From: Burkholderiales bacterium
GTDB taxonomy: Bacteria; Pseudomonadota; Gammaproteobacteria; Burkholderiales; Burkholderiaceae_E
Length of the DNA: 64,000 bases
Direction: 5' to 3'
NCBI GenBank assembly: GCA_026399835.1
Contig: JAPLQE010000057.1
Span: 62,001-126,000 of the forward strand
The translations under genes were made by a program, and so were the position numbers. The stretch's first letter is position 1; every line of letters begins with the position of its first letter. Below are positions 1-8,674 of this stretch, piece by piece. Under the pieces are notes generated by a model. It saw only the letters and a program-made list of their open reading frames with translations. It did no database searches and was not told where the DNA came from.

Positions 1-759
1 GCCGCGTGGGAGCCGCAGGGGCGCCACGACGCCTTCGATGTCCGGACCCGCGCGGTGCGCGACCGCGATGGCTGGCGGCTCGACGGCGTGAAGACGCTGG
101 TCCTCGGCGGCGGGGCGGCCGACGTGCTGCTGGTGGTGGCCCGCGAATCCGGCGCCCCGCGCGAGCCCGGCGGCCTGGCCGTCTTCGAGGTGCCCGCCGA
201 CGCGCCCGGCCTCTCGCGCCGCGCGCTGCCCACCTACGACGGCCGCCAGACCGCCGACCTGCGGCTCGACGGCGTGCCCGTGCCCGCCGATGCCCGGCTG
301 GGCGGCACCGGCGACGCCTGGCCCGCCCTCGAGCAGGCCGTCGATACCGCGACCGCGCTCGCCTGCGCCGAGGCCGTGGGCGCGATGCAGGCGGTGCTGG
401 AGACCACGCGCGCCTACCTGCAGCAGCGCCGCCAGTTCGGCCGGCCGCTGGCCGCCAACCAGGTGCTGCGCCACCGGCTGGTCGACCTGTACGCCGACAT
501 CGAGCAGTCGCGCGCGATCGCGGGCGCGGCGGTAGCCAGGCTGGGCGATGCGCCCGCCGAGAGGCGTCGCGCGGTCTCGCTCGCCAAGGCCTTCGTCGGC
601 CCGGCCGCGCGCCGCTGCGGCGAGGAAGGCATCCAGCTGCACGGCGCGATCGGCATGACCGACGAGGTCGTGATCGGGCACCTCGCGAAGCGGCTCGTGG
701 GTTTCGCGAACCTGCTCGGCGACGAAGCCTGGCACCTCGAACGGCTGGCGCCGGCATAG
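1..759 (+). CDS. acyl-CoA dehydrogenase, C-terminal part (5' end outside window)
   Basis: The frame is open from base 1 and ends at 757-759, giving about 252 residues of an acyl-CoA dehydrogenase. The first part (about 80 residues) looks like the end of the middle beta-barrel domain; the rest is the C-terminal four-helix bundle, with the conserved QRRQFGRPL segment and the late GAIGMTDE segment typical of the family. These FAD enzymes oxidise acyl-CoA to trans-2-enoyl-CoA and pass electrons to ETF. The sequence resembles small-subunit, pimeloyl-CoA-dehydrogenase-like members more than classical short-chain enzymes, but substrate cannot be read from this fragment. It lies 31 bp before the pirin gene on the same strand. 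Confidence 0.85.
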   Translation, partial: AAWEPQGRHDAFDVRTRAVRDRDGWRLDGVKTLVLGGGAADVLLVVARESGAPREPGGLAVFEVPADAPGLSRRALPTYDGRQTADLRLDGVPVPADARLGGTGDAWPALEQAVDTATALACAEAVGAMQAVLETTRAYLQQRRQFGRPLAANQVLRHRLVDLYADIEQSRAIAGAAVARLGDAPAERRRAVSLAKAFVGPAARRCGEEGIQLHGAIGMTDEVVIGHLAKRLVGFANLLGDEAWHLERLAPA

Positions 760-790
760 ACTCGGGGCTCGCCCAAGAGGAGACACCGGG

Positions 791-1654
791 ATGACGGTCA
801 CGCTGCTCGAGCCCTCGCGCCGGGAACTGTCCCCGGGCTTCTCCGTGCGCCGCGCGCTGCCCGTCGCCACGCGCCGCTCGGTGGGCCCGTTCGTGTTCTT
901 CGATCATTTCGGCCCCGTCGAGATGCCGCGTGCCGAGGTCGGCGACGTGCGGCCGCATCCGCACATCGGGCTGGCCACCGTGACCTGGCTGTTCGAGGGC
1001 GAGATCGTGCACCGCGACAGTGTCGGCAGCCTGCAGCCCATCCGGCCGGGCGAGGTGAACTGGATGGTCGCCGGCCGCGGCATCGTGCACTCCGAGCGGG
1101 CGCCTCAGGGCAAGCGCGGCGCGCCCGCCCGCTCGCACGGCCTGCAGGTCTGGGTCGGGCTGCCACGCGCGAACGAGGACGACGCGCCCTCCTTCGTGCA
1201 CGTGCCCGCGGCCGACGTGCCGGTCTTCGAGGCGCCGGGTGCGCGACTGGCGATCGTCGCCGGCGACGCCTGGGGCCTGCGCTCGCCGGTGCCGGTCGCC
1301 AGCCGCACGCTCTACGCGGTCGGCACGCTCGCCGCGGGCGCCACGCTCGCGATGCCCGCCGATCACGCCGAGCGCGCGCTCTACGTCATCGAGGGCACGG
1401 TCGCGCTCGACGGCACGCCGGTCGCCGCCGGCACGCTCGCGACGGTCGAGCCCGGCGCACCGGCCGTCATGGGCGCCACCGCCGACGCGCGCGTCGCGGT
1501 CTTCGGCGGCGCGCCGCTCGACGGGCCGCGCTTCGTCTGGTGGAACTTCGTCGCGAGCGAGCGCGCGCGCATCGAGGCCGCCAAGGCGCGCTGGCGCGAG
1601 GACCGCTTCGAGCCGATCGAGGGCGAGACCGAGAGGATCCCGCTGCCGGACTGA
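791..1654 (+). CDS. pirin family protein
   Basis: The 287-residue product is a bicupin of the pirin family, the usual full length. The N-terminal cupin carries the metal-binding set His56, His58, His100 and Glu102, at almost the same positions as in characterised pirins, so an iron site is likely. Some bacterial pirins have quercetinase activity or act as redox-sensing regulators; which applies here is unknown. The ATG follows AGGAGACACCGGG, a good ribosome-binding site. The neighbours (acyl-CoA dehydrogenase upstream, PhyH-type dioxygenase 38 bp downstream, all plus strand) suggest a small oxidative-metabolism cluster. Confidence 0.9.
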   Translation: MTVTLLEPSRRELSPGFSVRRALPVATRRSVGPFVFFDHFGPVEMPRAEVGDVRPHPHIGLATVTWLFEGEIVHRDSVGSLQPIRPGEVNWMVAGRGIVHSERAPQGKRGAPARSHGLQVWVGLPRANEDDAPSFVHVPAADVPVFEAPGARLAIVAGDAWGLRSPVPVASRTLYAVGTLAAGATLAMPADHAERALYVIEGTVALDGTPVAAGTLATVEPGAPAVMGATADARVAVFGGAPLDGPRFVWWNFVASERARIEAAKARWREDRFEPIEGETERIPLPD

Positions 1655-1692
1655 CCGGCGGGCGGGCGACACCACACGAAGGGAGACGGGAC

Positions 1693-2871
1693 ATGAGCAT
1701 CGACACCGCGACACGCGAGGCCCGCGAGGCCCACGAGGCCCGTGAAGCGCACGAGGCCGCGATGCGCACCTACCTGCGCGAGGGCGAGGCCCGCGCCTAC
1801 GCGCTCGGCAACCGCGGCCCGGTCCGGCGCACCGCCGACGGCCGCATCCACCCCGACATCCTCGAGGCCTACTGGCGCTGCGGCTTCTACGTCTTCGAGG
1901 GCGTGCTCTCGAAGGCGGAGCTGGCCGAGATCGACGCCGACATCCGCGGCAACGTGCTCGAACGGCTGCCGGTCCGGCACGACGCCGCCGTCGATGCGCG
2001 CGGCCGGCCGGCGATCGGCGTCGGCCTCGAGGCGCCGACCTTGTTCTGGTCGAAGCCGCTGGCCGACCCGTTCGGCGGCACCACGCTCGCCAACGGCCGG
2101 CACCCGGTCAAGATGCACGAGCCCACCGCCGCCGCCGATGCGCCGGAGGAGATCGTCTACCTGATCCTCGGGCCGCTGCAGTTCTCCGAGACGCACCTGC
2201 GCGTCTACGGCCACCCCGACCTGCTCGCGGTCGCCGCCGCCGTCAACGGCGACGACTTCGTGCCCTTCAACGAGGCGCTGTTCATCAAGGCGCCCGGGCT
2301 CGGCGCCTCGGTGGCCTGGCACCGCGACGGCGTCACCCACTGGGACAGCCCCGACTGGGACGAGGGCACGCACGGCTTCAACTTCATGGCGCAGGTCTAC
2401 GGCTGCACGCCGGCCAACGGTGTCTGGGTCGTGCCCGGCACGCACAAGATGCGCCGGGTCGACATCAAGGCGATGTGCGCGGCCGCCGGCTCCGAGCGGC
2501 TGCCCGAGGCGGTGCCGATCATCTGCGCGCCTGGCGACGTCGCGATCACCAATCGACAGGCGGTGCACGGCTCGTTCGCCAACACCAGCCCCGACTGGCG
2601 GCTGACCCTGAACCTGGGCTTCCACCGCCGCCGCTCGGTGCTGGGCGTGACCGGCGGCGGCATCCACGCGGCGCCGGCGGTGTTCGACGACGCGCGGATC
2701 CGCGAGCGGGCGCGGGTCATCGGCTACGGGATCGACGCGCGGCGACAGCGGTTTCCGGACGAGACGCCGTTCATGTACCGGCCGCACGCCGAAGCCGGGC
2801 TGGACTACCGGTGGGACGACGCGGCGCGGGCGACGATGAGGGACTACAACCGGCTGGACCTGAGCATCTGA
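1693..2871 (+). CDS. phytanoyl-CoA dioxygenase (PhyH) family protein
   Basis: A 392-residue Fe(II)/2-oxoglutarate-dependent oxygenase of the PhyH family. The facial triad is visible as His210-x-Asp212 in WHRDG and the distal His292 in AVHGSFANTSPDWR, followed about 11 residues later by the arginine that would bind 2-oxoglutarate. The N-terminus has a short Glu/Ala/Arg repeat (AREAHEAREAHEA). I chose the ATG at 1693 because GGGAGACGGGAC precedes it; the frame is open further upstream but that part overlaps pirin. PhyH relatives hydroxylate many substrates, so the true substrate is unknown. It ends 8 bp from the oppositely oriented XRE antitoxin. Confidence 0.85.
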   Translation: MSIDTATREAREAHEAREAHEAAMRTYLREGEARAYALGNRGPVRRTADGRIHPDILEAYWRCGFYVFEGVLSKAELAEIDADIRGNVLERLPVRHDAAVDARGRPAIGVGLEAPTLFWSKPLADPFGGTTLANGRHPVKMHEPTAAADAPEEIVYLILGPLQFSETHLRVYGHPDLLAVAAAVNGDDFVPFNEALFIKAPGLGASVAWHRDGVTHWDSPDWDEGTHGFNFMAQVYGCTPANGVWVVPGTHKMRRVDIKAMCAAAGSERLPEAVPIICAPGDVAITNRQAVHGSFANTSPDWRLTLNLGFHRRRSVLGVTGGGIHAAPAVFDDARIRERARVIGYGIDARRQRFPDETPFMYRPHAEAGLDYRWDDAARATMRDYNRLDLSI

Positions 2872-2878
2872 AGCGAAC

Positions 2879-3250
2879 TCAGGTGAGGTCGTCGAGGTCG
2901 ACCGCGAGCGCCGCCGCGATCCGCTTGAGCACGACCACGGTCGGCTGGCGCTTGCCGCTCTCGATCTGCGACACGTAGGGCGCCGACACGTCGGCCGCCA
3001 ACGCGAGCGCCTGAATCGTCAGACCGCGATGCTCGCGCCAGACCCGCACCGGAGATTCGCCGCCGAGCAATCGGTCCAAGACCTCGACGGGCACGACTTC
3101 AGCCGCGCCTGCACGTCGCGCCCGGCGAAACGCCGCGACCGTGCGCGCATCGCTGGCCCGCGCTGCTTGAGCGACCAGGCGGTTGTACTCGTCGATCGGC
3201 ACGACCGCGAACATTCGACGGCGGCCCTGCACGATGAATTGGACGCTCAC
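2879..3250 (-). CDS. XRE-family antitoxin / transcriptional regulator
   Basis: A 123-residue protein with two parts. Residues 1-25 contain [13 protein letters not shown], reminiscent of the Phd/YefM-like N-terminus of some antitoxins. Residues about 65-120 form a helix-turn-helix of the XRE/HipB type, with the recognition segment [19 protein letters not shown]. The GTG start at 3250 overlaps the toxin stop codon (GTGA), so the two genes are translationally coupled. Toxin-first order with an HTH antitoxin recalls HigBA-type systems. It probably represses its own operon. An alternative start further upstream would lie inside the toxin gene and is unlikely. Confidence 0.85.
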   Translation of the reverse strand: MSVQFIVQGRRRMFAVVPIDEYNRLVAQAARASDARTVAAFRRARRAGAAEVVPVEVLDRLLGGESPVRVWREHRGLTIQALALAADVSAPYVSQIESGKRQPTVVVLKRIAAALAVDLDDLT

Positions 3251-3501
3251 TCGTAGGCCTCCGCACGCGTTGCGATCCGGATGACGATGACGATCAAGGC
3301 GCCACGATCGAGTTCGTAGACGACCCGCCATTCCCCGACACGCAGGCGATAGGCGTCGAGACCGACCAGCGGCCGAACGTGACGTGCACGATCCGGGTCG
3401 GCCGCGAGCCGCTCCAGAGCCGAGCGGATCGCGATCGATACCTTCGGCGGCGCCCGTCGCAGCGCCTTGATCGATTGCCGACTGAACTCGATCCGATACA
3501 T
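3247..3501 (-). CDS. RelE/ParE-superfamily toxin
   Basis: An 84-residue RelE-fold protein: N-terminal [15 protein letters not shown], central [22 protein letters not shown], and a terminal beta-strand ([12 protein letters not shown]). The GxYRLRVGxxRVVY pattern is the hallmark of RelE-type mRNA interferases and the related ParE gyrase poisons. Length and basic character fit. The ATG at 3501 is the first in the frame. It is the first gene of a two-gene operon and overlaps the XRE-type antitoxin by four bases. RelE-like ribosome-dependent mRNA cleavage is the likelier activity, inferred from sequence pattern only. Confidence 0.88.
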   Translation of the reverse strand: MYRIEFSRQSIKALRRAPPKVSIAIRSALERLAADPDRARHVRPLVGLDAYRLRVGEWRVVYELDRGALIVIVIRIATRAEAYE

Positions 3502-3813
3502 GGATCGAGCATAGCTTTCGGAAATTCTCTCACGTTGCTGAGCGCTACGCCATCCGTGCTAGGCAGGACGATCGAGACCGCCTCCCGGACGGCGTCAGCG
3601 GCCGCGCCGACGCTCGAGCGTGTTCTTGGAGAGCAGGAAGAAGATGCGTTCGATCCGACGGTCGAGGGCGGCGAGCAGGGAGGACATGGGAGGGCCGTTC
3701 TTCAAAGGGCCCCGATCATGCCTGATCGCTCCCGCCCCTACGTTGCGCACGGTCAAGCCTGTCTGCCGCACGCGCCGCGCCCGGTCCCGCCGGGCGCCCC
3801 TTCGGCACGCCGC
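3502..3813 (+). other. intergenic region between aceE 3' end and relE toxin, no convincing gene
   Basis: These 312 bp separate the end of the aceE-like gene from the toxin start. It should hold the promoter of the relE/xre operon near 3502-3560 (minus strand). The only small frame I noticed is 3595-3687 on the minus strand (30 codons, starting [11 protein letters not shown]), which lacks a good ribosome-binding site. I see no repeat or RNA gene here. Confidence 0.5.
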
Positions 3814-6573
3814 TCAACGCTGCCAGGGCGCCTCGCCGCCCGCGAGCCGCGCCCGCGCCTTCATGAGCGACCCCGCGTCGGCCCGCCCCTGCGCATGCAG
3901 GGCGTGCACCGCGGCATGCGCGATCGACGCCGCGTCGACCTCGAAGAACGCGCGCAGCTCGGCCCGCGTGTCGCTGCGACCGAAGCCGTCGGTGCCGAGC
4001 ACGACGTAGCGCCGCTGGCGCGGCACGAACGCCCGGATCGACTCGGGCACCGCGCGCACCCAGTCGCTGACTGCCACCACCGGCGCGTCCGAGCCGGCGA
4101 GCATGCGCTCGACGTGCGGCACGCCGCCCGCGCCGTCGAGCCGCGCCGCGCGCTCGCAGGCCGCGCCGTCGCGGGCGAGCTCGCTCCAGCTGGTGGCGCT
4201 CATCACCTCGGCGGCCACCCCGTGCTCGGCGGCGAGCAGTTCGGCGGCAGCGGTCGCCTCAGCGAGCAGCGAGCCACTGCCGACGAGGGTGACCCGGGGC
4301 GCGTCCGAAGGCAGCTCCGTCGGCGCAGGCCGCGCGCGATACAGGCCGCGCAGCAGGTCCGCCTCGACCCCGGCGGGCAGCGAGGGCTGCGGCTGGTTCT
4401 CGTTGCCGACGGTGACGTAGTGGAAGACGTCGCGCTGCTGCTCGAGCATCTCGCGCATGCCGTGCTCGACGATCACCGCGAGCTCGCCCGCGGTGGCCGG
4501 ATCCCACGCGCGGCAGTTCGGCACGGTGGCCGCGACCAGGTGCGAGCTGCCGTCCTGGTGCTGCAGGCCCTCGCCGCCCAGCGTCGTGCGGCCGGCGGTC
4601 GCGCCGATCAGGAAGCCGCGCGCCCGCTGGTCGGCCGCGGCCCAGATCTGGTCGCCGACCCGCTGGAAGCCGAACATCGAGTAGTAGATGTAGAACGGCA
4701 TCATCGCGAGGCCGTGCACCGAGTACGAGGTCGCAGCCGCGGTCCACGAGGCGAGCGCGCCCGCCTCGGTGATGCCCTCCTCGAGGATCTGCCCGTCGGT
4801 CGCCTCGCGGTAGTACAGCATCGAGCCGATGTCCTCGGGCTCGTAGCGCTGGCCGACCGAGGACCAGATGCCCACCTGCCGGAACAGGTTCGCCATCCCG
4901 AAGGTGCGCGCCTCGTCGGCGACGATCGGCGCGATGCGGGGCCCGAGCGCCGGATCCTTGAGCAGGTTCCCCAGCATCCGCACGAAGGCCATCGTGGTCG
5001 ACATCTCGCGCCCGTCGGCACCCAGCGCGAACTCGCCCCAGCGCGCCAGCGGCGGCACCGGGACCGGCTCGCAGGCCGCCACGCGTGCGGGCATCGCACC
5101 GCCCAGCGCCTCGCGGCGCTCGCGCAGGTAGCGCATCGCGGGCGCCTCGTCGACGGGCTTCGCGAACTCGAGCGCCTCGGCCTGCGCATCGGTGATCGGC
5201 AGCCGGAAGCGGTCGCGGAACGCGATCAGCGCGTCGCCGTCGAGCTTCTTCTGCTGGTGCGTCGTCATCCGGCCCTGGCCGGCGCTGCCCATGCCGAAGC
5301 CCTTCTTCGTGTGCGCGAGGATCACCGTCGGCCGCCCGACGTGGCGCGCGGCCGCGTGGTAGGCGGCATAGAGCTTCACCGGGTCGTGGCCGCCGCGGGT
5401 GAGGCGGTCGATCTGCTCGTCGGTCATGCCCTGCGACAGCGCGCGCAGCGCCTCGTTCTGGCCGAAGAAGCGCTCGCGGTTGAACTTGCCGTCGGTGGCC
5501 GCGAGGGTCTGGAACTGGCCGTCGACCGTGCCGTCGAAGGCGTCGATCAGCGCACCGTGCACGTCGCGTGCGAGCAGGCCGTCCCAGTCGCTGCCCCAGA
5601 CCAGCTTGATCACGTTCCAGCCGGCGCCGGTGAACAGCGCCTCGAGCTCGTCGACGATGCGGCCGTTGCCGCGCACCGGTCCGTCGAGCCGCTGCAGGTT
5701 GCAGTTGACGACGAACACCAGGTTGTCGAGCCGCTCGCGCGCGGCCAGCGTCAGCGCGCTCATCGACTCCGGCTCGTCCATCTCGCCGTCGCCGAAGATG
5801 CCCCAGACCTTGCGCTGCGCCGCATGGCCCTCCTGCCCGGCGAAGCCCACGTGCGCGAGCAGGCCGCGGGTCTCGAGATAACGGATGAAGCGGGCCTGGT
5901 AGATCGCGCTGATGGGGCCGATGCCCATCGAGCCGGTCGGGAACTGCCAGAAGTCCGGCATCAGCCACGGATGCGGATAGCTCGACAGGCCGCGGGCGCC
6001 GGCGGTGGGCGCGGACAGCTCGCGGCGGTAGTGCTCGAGGTCCTCGGCGCGCAGGCGCCCCTCGAGGAAGGCACGGGCGTAGACGCCGGGCGCGGAGTGC
6101 GGCTGGAAGTAGACCAGGTCGCCGTGGAAGCCGTCGCGCCGCGCGCGGAAGAAGTGGTTGAAGCCGGTCTCGAACAGGTCCGCCGCCGATGCGTACGACG
6201 CGATGTGGCCGCCGAGCTCGCCGTGCGCGCGGTTGGCGCGCACCACCATCGCGAGCGCGTTCCAGCGCATCAGCGCCGACAGCTCGCGCTCGAGCTCGAG
6301 GTCGCCGGGGAACGGCGGCTGCTCGGTGACCGGGATGGTGTTCACGTAGGGCGTGGCGAGCGCCGGCCGCCAGCGCAGCCCGCCGCGCGCCGCGTGCCGC
6401 TGCAGCGCATCGAGCAGGAAACGCGCGCGCTCGGGTCCGGCGTGCTCGACCACCGCCGCCAGCGACTCGACCCACTCCGCGGTCTCCTGCGGATCGGCGT
6501 CGGCCTGGGGTTCGCGTGGCGACACGCCGCTCGCAGGGGTGTGGAGCGCGTCGAGACGCAAGGGGGCGTTCAT
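3814..6573 (-). CDS. aceE: homodimeric 2-oxoacid (pyruvate) dehydrogenase E1 component, AceE family
   Basis: A 919-residue homodimeric-type E1 (E. coli AceE is 887). It decarboxylates a 2-oxoacid with thiamine diphosphate and hands the acyl group to a lipoyl E2. The thiamine/Mg motif starts with GDGEMDE at about residue 261; the active-site loop segment HTKKGFGMG and the transketolase-like central and C-terminal domains are intact. ATG at 6573 follows a GGAG site. No E2 or E3 gene lies nearby. It is divergent from an Lrp/AsnC regulator, an arrangement also known for MdeB-type 2-oxobutyrate dehydrogenase E1 near methionine gamma-lyase. The substrate could therefore be pyruvate or 2-oxobutyrate; control by the adjacent Lrp is inferred. 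Confidence 0.85.
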   Translation of the reverse strand: MNAPLRLDALHTPASGVSPREPQADADPQETAEWVESLAAVVEHAGPERARFLLDALQRHAARGGLRWRPALATPYVNTIPVTEQPPFPGDLELERELSALMRWNALAMVVRANRAHGELGGHIASYASAADLFETGFNHFFRARRDGFHGDLVYFQPHSAPGVYARAFLEGRLRAEDLEHYRRELSAPTAGARGLSSYPHPWLMPDFWQFPTGSMGIGPISAIYQARFIRYLETRGLLAHVGFAGQEGHAAQRKVWGIFGDGEMDEPESMSALTLAARERLDNLVFVVNCNLQRLDGPVRGNGRIVDELEALFTGAGWNVIKLVWGSDWDGLLARDVHGALIDAFDGTVDGQFQTLAATDGKFNRERFFGQNEALRALSQGMTDEQIDRLTRGGHDPVKLYAAYHAAARHVGRPTVILAHTKKGFGMGSAGQGRMTTHQQKKLDGDALIAFRDRFRLPITDAQAEALEFAKPVDEAPAMRYLRERREALGGAMPARVAACEPVPVPPLARWGEFALGADGREMSTTMAFVRMLGNLLKDPALGPRIAPIVADEARTFGMANLFRQVGIWSSVGQRYEPEDIGSMLYYREATDGQILEEGITEAGALASWTAAATSYSVHGLAMMPFYIYYSMFGFQRVGDQIWAAADQRARGFLIGATAGRTTLGGEGLQHQDGSSHLVAATVPNCRAWDPATAGELAVIVEHGMREMLEQQRDVFHYVTVGNENQPQPSLPAGVEADLLRGLYRARPAPTELPSDAPRVTLVGSGSLLAEATAAAELLAAEHGVAAEVMSATSWSELARDGAACERAARLDGAGGVPHVERMLAGSDAPVVAVSDWVRAVPESIRAFVPRQRRYVVLGTDGFGRSDTRAELRAFFEVDAASIAHAAVHALHAQGRADAGSLMKARARLAGGEAPWQR

Positions 6574-6699
6574 GGGGGAGGTCTCCGCATCGTTGTCCGG
6601 ATGGTATGCCGCAGCGGACCGTCGATGGTGCCGTGCTTGGCCCCGCTTGGCGGGCGTGGCAGCATAGCGTGCTTCGGAACCATCGATCTGCACAACAAT

Positions 6700-7239
6700 A
6701 TGCCGCTGGATGCCATCGACCTCGCGATCCTGTCCGAGCTGCAGCGCGACGGCTCGCTGTCGAACGTCGAGCTCGCCCGCCGCGTGAAGCTCTCGCCCTC
6801 GCCGTGCCTGGCCCGCGTGCGAGCGCTCGAGGAAGCGGGAACGATCCGGCGCTACGTGGCGCTGGTCGATCCCGAGGCGCTCGGCCTGGGCGTGTCGGTG
6901 TTCATCTCGATCAGCCTGCGCGAGCAGAACACCGCGACGCTGGCCGAGTTCGAGCGGCGCATCGGCGCGCACGAGGAGGTGATGGAGGCCTACCTGATGA
7001 CCGGCGACGCGGACTACCTGCTGCGGGTCGTCGTGCCGGACATCCGCTCGCTCGAGCGCTTCATCCTCGAGCGGCTGTCGCCGATTCCCGGCGTCGAGAA
7101 GATCCGCTCGAGCTTCACGCTCAAGCAGGTCCGCTACAAGACGGCGCTGCCGCTGCCGACGACGACCGTCAGGGCCGCGCGTGCGTCGGCGAAGGCGGGC
7201 GCGGCGCCTGCGCCGCCCGCTTCGCGGCGCAGGCGCTGA
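6700..7239 (+). CDS. Lrp/AsnC family transcriptional regulator
   Basis: A 179-residue feast/famine regulator. Residues about 1-50 form the AsnC winged HTH ([17 protein letters not shown], then [19 protein letters not shown]); residues about 70-150 form the RAM/Lrp ligand-binding domain ending in the usual [19 protein letters not shown]. The last 25 residues are an Ala/Arg-rich tail. The ATG at 6700 has no clear Shine-Dalgarno sequence, so the start is less certain than the family call. It is divergently transcribed from the E1 gene with 126 bp between starts, the classic position for a local amino-acid-sensing activator or repressor. Confidence 0.92.
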   Translation: MPLDAIDLAILSELQRDGSLSNVELARRVKLSPSPCLARVRALEEAGTIRRYVALVDPEALGLGVSVFISISLREQNTATLAEFERRIGAHEEVMEAYLMTGDADYLLRVVVPDIRSLERFILERLSPIPGVEKIRSSFTLKQVRYKTALPLPTTTVRAARASAKAGAAPAPPASRRRR

Positions 7240-7319
7240 AGGCCCGACGCCGGCCTGCGCCGAACCGATCCCGCCCCATCGCACGAAGACGACTCCCGAC
7301 GCTCCCTCAAACCACCTCG

Positions 7320-8576
7320 ATGCCCGACTCCCCGAACCGCTCCGCCCCGACGCCCGCCGCCCACGCCGCGCCGTTCCCCATCGACGACACCGTCGGCGCC
7401 TGGGTCCCGCACGGGCGCTTCATGCGCGCCGGCGCACCCGGCGGCCCGCTCGCCGGCCTGCGCTTCGCAGCGAAGGACCTCTTCGACGTCGCCGGCCGGG
7501 TCACCGGCGCGGGCAACCCGACCTGGCTCGACACCCACGGCCCCGCGCCCGCCGACAGCCCGCTCGTGGCCGCGCTGTCGGCGGCCGGGGCGACGCTCGT
7601 CGGCAAGGTGCTGACCGACGAACTCGCATTCAGCCTGCACGGCGCGAACGTCCATTACGGCACGCCGCTCAATTCGCGCGCGCCCGACCGGGTGCCGGGC
7701 GGCTCCTCGAGCGGCTCGGCGAGCGCGGTCGCGGCGCGCCTGGTCGACGTCGCGCTCGCCACCGACACCGGCGGCTCGACGCGGGTGCCCGCGAGCTACT
7801 GCGGGATCTGGGGGCTGCGCACCACGCACGGACGGCTGTCGACCGAGGGCCTGGTGCCGCTGTGCCCGTCGTTCGACACGCCGACCTGGATGGCCGACGA
7901 CGCCACCGTGTTCGCGCGCGTCGCCGACGTGCTGCTCGCCGACGGCGGGCCGGACGCGGCCGGCTGGCATGCGCGCCGCGTGCTGCGGCTCGACGACGCC
8001 TGGGCACTCGCCGACGAGGCCTTCCGCGATCCGCTCGAACGCGCGCTCGCGGCGCTCGGCGCGTCGCTCGACGCACCGGTGCAGGCGCGCCGCGCCGCCG
8101 ACGACGGCGCCGTGCTGGACGACTGGCGCCGGGCGTTCGTGACCGCCAGCAGCCACGAGGCCTGGGCCGTGCACGGCCCGTGGATCGAGCGCCACGCCCC
8201 GCGCTTCGGCGACGCGATCGCGGCCCGCTGGGACGTGGCGCGCCGCGTCGGCGCGGCCGACGCCGAGGCTGCCCGTGCGCGGCTCGCCGGCATCCGCGCC
8301 ACGGTCCGCGCGCTGCTCGGCGACGACGGCATCGCGGTGCTGCCTTCGGCCGCGACCGTCGCGCCGCGCCGCGACGACGACGCGCCGACGGTCGACGCGA
8401 TCCGCATGCGCACGCAGGCGATCACCTGCATCGCCGGCATCGCGGGGCTGCCGCAGGTGAGCCTGCCCTGGCCGCGTGCCGAGGGCGCGCCGCTCGGTGT
8501 CTCGCTGCTCGGTCCGGCAGGCAGCGACCGGGCGCTGATCGCGATCGCGACACGGCTGCGCGACGCGCTCGGCTGA
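7320..8576 (+). CDS. amidase (amidase-signature family)
   Basis: A 418-residue amidase-signature hydrolase. The Ser-cisSer-Lys triad is visible: Lys52 in AAKDLFDVAG, the cis-Ser in GGSSSGSA (residues 127-134), and the nucleophile Ser153 in DTGGSTRVPAS. The family hydrolyses amide bonds of small carboxamides, biurets or acylated amines; the substrate cannot be read here. It starts 80 bp after the Lrp-type regulator on the same strand, so it may be co-transcribed or co-regulated. Length is slightly below the usual 450 but all core motifs are present. Confidence 0.88.
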   Translation: MPDSPNRSAPTPAAHAAPFPIDDTVGAWVPHGRFMRAGAPGGPLAGLRFAAKDLFDVAGRVTGAGNPTWLDTHGPAPADSPLVAALSAAGATLVGKVLTDELAFSLHGANVHYGTPLNSRAPDRVPGGSSSGSASAVAARLVDVALATDTGGSTRVPASYCGIWGLRTTHGRLSTEGLVPLCPSFDTPTWMADDATVFARVADVLLADGGPDAAGWHARRVLRLDDAWALADEAFRDPLERALAALGASLDAPVQARRAADDGAVLDDWRRAFVTASSHEAWAVHGPWIERHAPRFGDAIAARWDVARRVGAADAEAARARLAGIRATVRALLGDDGIAVLPSAATVAPRRDDDAPTVDAIRMRTQAITCIAGIAGLPQVSLPWPRAEGAPLGVSLLGPAGSDRALIAIATRLRDALG

Positions 8577-8674
8577 CGGCACACCCGCGCGACGGCACGA
8601 TCCCGCGGGCGGGTCGGGACCACAAACGCGCGCCCGTCGCGGGCGAGCCGCGCGGGCTCGGGCATCATCGCAGG

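Noticed and set aside
3595-3687. 30-codon minus-strand small frame ([11 protein letters not shown]...)
   Set aside because: No good ribosome-binding site, and I recognise no homologue; too short to support.
3379-7239. 1286-codon plus-strand frame opposite aceE
   Set aside because: It is the GC-rich antisense of aceE; only its last 179 codons (Lrp regulator) are real.
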